Positions 22,567-24,446 of a stretch of 24,446 bases of DNA are shown here, in pieces (position 1 is the first letter of the stretch; each line of letters starts with the position of its first letter). The notes beneath the pieces are model-generated. The model did no database searches and was not told the DNA's origin. It saw only the letters and a program-made list of their open reading frames with translations. Source of the DNA: an uncultured Sphingopyxis sp. (GTDB lineage: Bacteria > Pseudomonadota > Alphaproteobacteria > Sphingomonadales > Sphingomonadaceae); the NCBI GenBank assembly GCA_936933955.1, contig CAKZIN010000012.1:1-24446 (forward strand), written 5' to 3'. Position numbers and translations under genes: made by a program.

Positions 22567-23586
22567 TTACGGCATGGGAAGGAGCAGCACGACGCCCAGA
22601 GCCATAGCAAAGCTGGCGACGCTCGCCAGTGCGACCGGCAGCAGCGCCCGCCACCCGCCCGCGAACAGGTCGGTCAACTGCGTGTTGAGCGCGGTCGCGG
22701 TCACCGCCACCAGCAGCAGCGCCTTGGCGAGCCACAGCCCCGCATCGCGCGTCTCGGCGGGTAGCGGGAGGATGCTGCCGAGGATCAGCAGCACGACGAA
22801 GCCGGTGATGAACCAGGGCGGCAGCAGCGCGCGCCAACCGTGCGGCGCCCCCTCCGCCCCGCCGCCGCGCCGCGCGAGGATGACGCCGAGCATCGCCACC
22901 AGCGGCGCGAGGCTGGCGACGCGGGCGAGCTTGACGATCGTCGCGCGCGCCCCGGCCGCGTCGGAATAGGCAAAGCCGCCGCCGATCGCCTGCGCGACGT
23001 CATGCACGCTCGCCCCGATCAGGAACCCTGCCTGCGTATCGTCGAGGCCGATCGCCCGGGCGAGGAAGGGGTAGGCGCTCATCGCCAGCGCGGAGGCGAG
23101 GCTGACGCCCACCAACGTGAGCGCGAACTCCCCCTCACGCACTCGCTCGCGGCCAAGCACGCCGTAAAGCGCGAGACTTGCCGACGCGCCGCAGATGGCG
23201 GTGGCGCCGCCCGCCAGCACGCCGACGCTGGCGCTCTGCCCGCCGAGCCGCGCGCCGATCACGCCACCCGCGAATGCCGCCGCCATTACCAGCAGCAGCG
23301 CGAGGAACGGCGCGATACCGAGCGCGGTGACCTGTGCCAGCGTCACCTGCACCCCGAGCAGCACGATGCCGATGCGCAACAGCTCGCGGCCCGCGAAAGA
23401 CAGGCCGGGCTTTGCCGCCGGGCGCGTGACGAGCGGACCGAGCGCGAGTCCCAACAGCAGCCCGACCAGGATCGCCGCGAGCCCGTTCAACCGCGCGATG
23501 AACGATGCGGCGACGCTTACCCCAATCGCGAGCGCGAGCCCGGGCAGCGCGCGGGTCAGGGCGGGGCGGGTGGAGGCAAGGGACAC
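22567..23586 (-). CDS. YeiH/YadS-type putative sulfate exporter family transporter (UPF0324)
   Basis: This 339-aa integral membrane protein of the YeiH family (PF03601) has about ten hydrophobic helices, for example ALPGLALAIGVSVAASFIA and LLRIGIVLLGVQVTLAQV. The family signature is GGATAICGASASLALYGVL, with a later IGASVHDVAQAIGGGFAYSD. The transported substrate is not firmly known; a link to sulfonate or sulfite export is made for some members. The open frame reaches a TTG at 23637, but GTG 23586 is preferred because AAAGGG (23593-23598) lies 6 nt upstream and family length fits. Its stop overlaps the putA ribosome binding site, so the two are probably cotranscribed, though no functional link is known. 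Confidence 0.87.
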   Translation of the reverse strand: MSLASTRPALTRALPGLALAIGVSVAASFIARLNGLAAILVGLLLGLALGPLVTRPAAKPGLSFAGRELLRIGIVLLGVQVTLAQVTALGIAPFLALLLVMAAAFAGGVIGARLGGQSASVGVLAGGATAICGASASLALYGVLGRERVREGEFALTLVGVSLASALAMSAYPFLARAIGLDDTQAGFLIGASVHDVAQAIGGGFAYSDAAGARATIVKLARVASLAPLVAMLGVILARRGGGAEGAPHGWRALLPPWFITGFVVLLILGSILPLPAETRDAGLWLAKALLLVAVTATALNTQLTDLFAGGWRALLPVALASVASFAMALGVVLLLPMP

Positions 23587-23658
23587 GCGCGGCCCTTTCG
23601 ACGCCCCCCGCGCGAATGGCAAGGTGGCGGTGGCCAACGTGAGTGGTAGCGAACTATG

Positions 23659-23809
23659 CCCCTCCCCCTTGTGGGGAGGGGTAGGGGTGGGGGCCCGCTC
23701 GCGTCTGCGAGCGAAAGAGACTCGCCTCGGCGCTGCGCTAACGATTCTTCACGAGCCGCAGACGCGGCTCGGCCCCCACCCCCAACCCCTCCCCACAAGG
23801 GGGAGGGGA
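23659..23809. repeat. Complete family A palindrome (paired arms, inner hairpins)
   Basis: Left arm 23659-23696 and right arm 23770-23809 are near-perfect reverse complements, each with a CCCCTT-GTGGGG or CCCCACAAGGGG core. Two small hairpins lie inside, GCTCGC-GTCT-GCGAGC and GAGCCGC-AGAC-GCGGCTC (23754-23771). This is the reference copy; related copies are at 1-92, 8982-9088 and 19167-19233. It lies between the metallopeptidase stop and the transporter gene. Confidence 0.85.
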
Positions 23810-23836
23810 GATGCGGGGCGCCCCTTTAAAGAGAAC

Positions 23837-24446
23837 TTAGCTGAAATCGACCCGCTGCAGCCTCGGCCCGTTGGCGCGCAGCCAGGCGCGGGCGCGTTCG
23901 GGTTCGCCTGTGCCGGCGAGCCGCTGTTCGGCGGCACGAAAGGCGGGGCTGTGGTCCATGTGGAGGAGGTGCGCGACCTCGTGCGCGGCGATGGCCTGGC
24001 GCACCCAGTCAGGCGCGAGCATCAGCCGCCAGGAAAAGCGCAGCGCGTGGCGGCTCGAACAGCTGCCCCAGCGGCTGCGCGGGTCGCCGACCGCCACGCT
24101 CGCCACCGCCACCCCGGCGAGCGCCGCCAGCGCCTCGCAGCGCGCCGTAAAGTCGCGTCGGGCCTCCGCCGCCAGCCAGCGCGCGACCCGGCGGGAGAGG
24201 CCCTCGCCGGGCCCGCCGATGCGCAGCTCCCCGTCCACGACACGCGGCGTGCGCGGCAGTGCGGGGCGGTGGGCGAGCGTCAGCACCCCCTCCCCCCACG
24301 GCAGCGTCGCGCCATCGCTGAGCGCGATCCGCTCCGGCGCGGCGGCCGTGGTGCGCGCGATCCAGTCGCTCTGCCCGTCGACCCAGGCGCGCGCCCGTGC
24401 GAGGCTCGAACGCGGCGGGAGGGTGAGCTTCAGCTCGCCGCGCCCC
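23837..24446 (-). CDS. YgjP-like (DUF45) zinc metallopeptidase, partial at 5' end
   Basis: The C-terminal 202 residues are present; the frame is open to the window edge, so the start lies outside. The conserved core is SRWGSCSSRHALRFSWRLML followed by IAAHEVAHLLHMDHSPAF. This contains the HExxH zinc site (HEVAH) and the downstream HxxxF motif of the YgjP/DUF45 (WLM/SprT-like) group. N-terminal sequence read from the edge (LKLTLPPRSSLARARAW, then SDWIART) matches the start of the same family. The family is a putative soluble protease of unknown target. It has no obvious link with its neighbours. Confidence 0.88.
   Translation of the reverse strand, partial: GRGELKLTLPPRSSLARARAWVDGQSDWIARTTAAAPERIALSDGATLPWGEGVLTLAHRPALPRTPRVVDGELRIGGPGEGLSRRVARWLAAEARRDFTARCEALAALAGVAVASVAVGDPRSRWGSCSSRHALRFSWRLMLAPDWVRQAIAAHEVAHLLHMDHSPAFRAAEQRLAGTGEPERARAWLRANGPRLQRVDFS

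Noticed and set aside
23587..23637. TTG 23637 as start of the YeiH-type transporter
   Set aside because: No ribosome binding site precedes it. GTG 23586 has AAAGGG at 6-nt spacing and gives the expected length.
1..24446. CRISPR array, tRNA/rRNA genes, intact insertion sequence or prophage genes
   Set aside because: No regularly spaced direct repeats, no tRNA-like cloverleaf with a clear CCA end, and no transposase, integrase or phage structural protein was recognised by reading both strands. Weak tRNA-like folds cannot be excluded without a covariance search.

Overview
The window is GC-rich chromosomal DNA of an alphaproteobacterium. The gene set (hemE beside an origin-like region, mipZ, an ATPase-inhibitor zeta subunit, ppsR-maf) and the style of its intergenic palindromes fit the order Sphingomonadales best. 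This is inference from gene content; no rRNA or other marker gene is present. Almost all of the window is housekeeping or core metabolism, with one distinctive photosensory locus.

Layout. 174-749 (+) is a YbhB/PEBP-family protein. 751-5552 (-) is a colinear tetrapyrrole and light-sensing block, in transcription order hemE (uroporphyrinogen decarboxylase), hemJ (protoporphyrinogen oxidase), a hybrid photoreceptor kinase with an N-terminal photoactive-yellow-protein (PYP) domain fused to a bacteriophytochrome, and bphO (heme oxygenase). 5553-5917 looks like the chromosomal replication origin: two perfect DnaA boxes, two near matches and an AT-rich stretch, between diverging genes. To its right, 5918-8552 (+) holds ppsR, maf and a GNAT/FemAB-like protein; a small Sel1-like gene lies convergent at 8549-8860. 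panC (-) and mipZ (+) diverge near 10 kb, and mipZ is followed by a phosphoglucomutase/phosphomannomutase gene. 12.4-17.9 kb is mostly minus strand: nadA, a DUF4230 membrane protein coupled to a 49-residue membrane peptide, an MBL-fold hydrolase coupled to a D-2-hydroxyacid dehydrogenase, and cysS. 17.97-18.9 kb (+) carries the ATPase-inhibitor zeta subunit, a BolA protein and a CGFS monothiol glutaredoxin. After a structured 524-bp gap come putA, a YeiH-type transporter and a partial YgjP-like metallopeptidase on the minus strand, running off the right edge.

The most interesting locus is the PYP-phytochrome/heme-oxygenase pair. The chromophore cysteines of both sensory modules are present: the PYP p-coumarate Cys and the phytochrome biliverdin Cys. 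The histidine kinase motifs look intact, and the biliverdin-producing enzyme is translationally coupled behind the kinase. The PYP reading frame has no ATG, GTG or TTG start that would include its N-terminal cap. A well-placed ATG exists upstream but is cut off by an in-frame TAG at codon 6. The position equivalent to PYP Glu46 reads as Gly.

Intergenic spaces hold at least four kinds of inverted repeat, which look like dispersed genomic palindromes. The 18.9-19.4 kb gap also holds a sigma-54-like promoter sequence ahead of a perfect 13-bp hairpin, a tandem 10-mer and a run of hairpins at the putA end. No tRNA, rRNA, CRISPR array, intact insertion sequence or prophage gene was seen.
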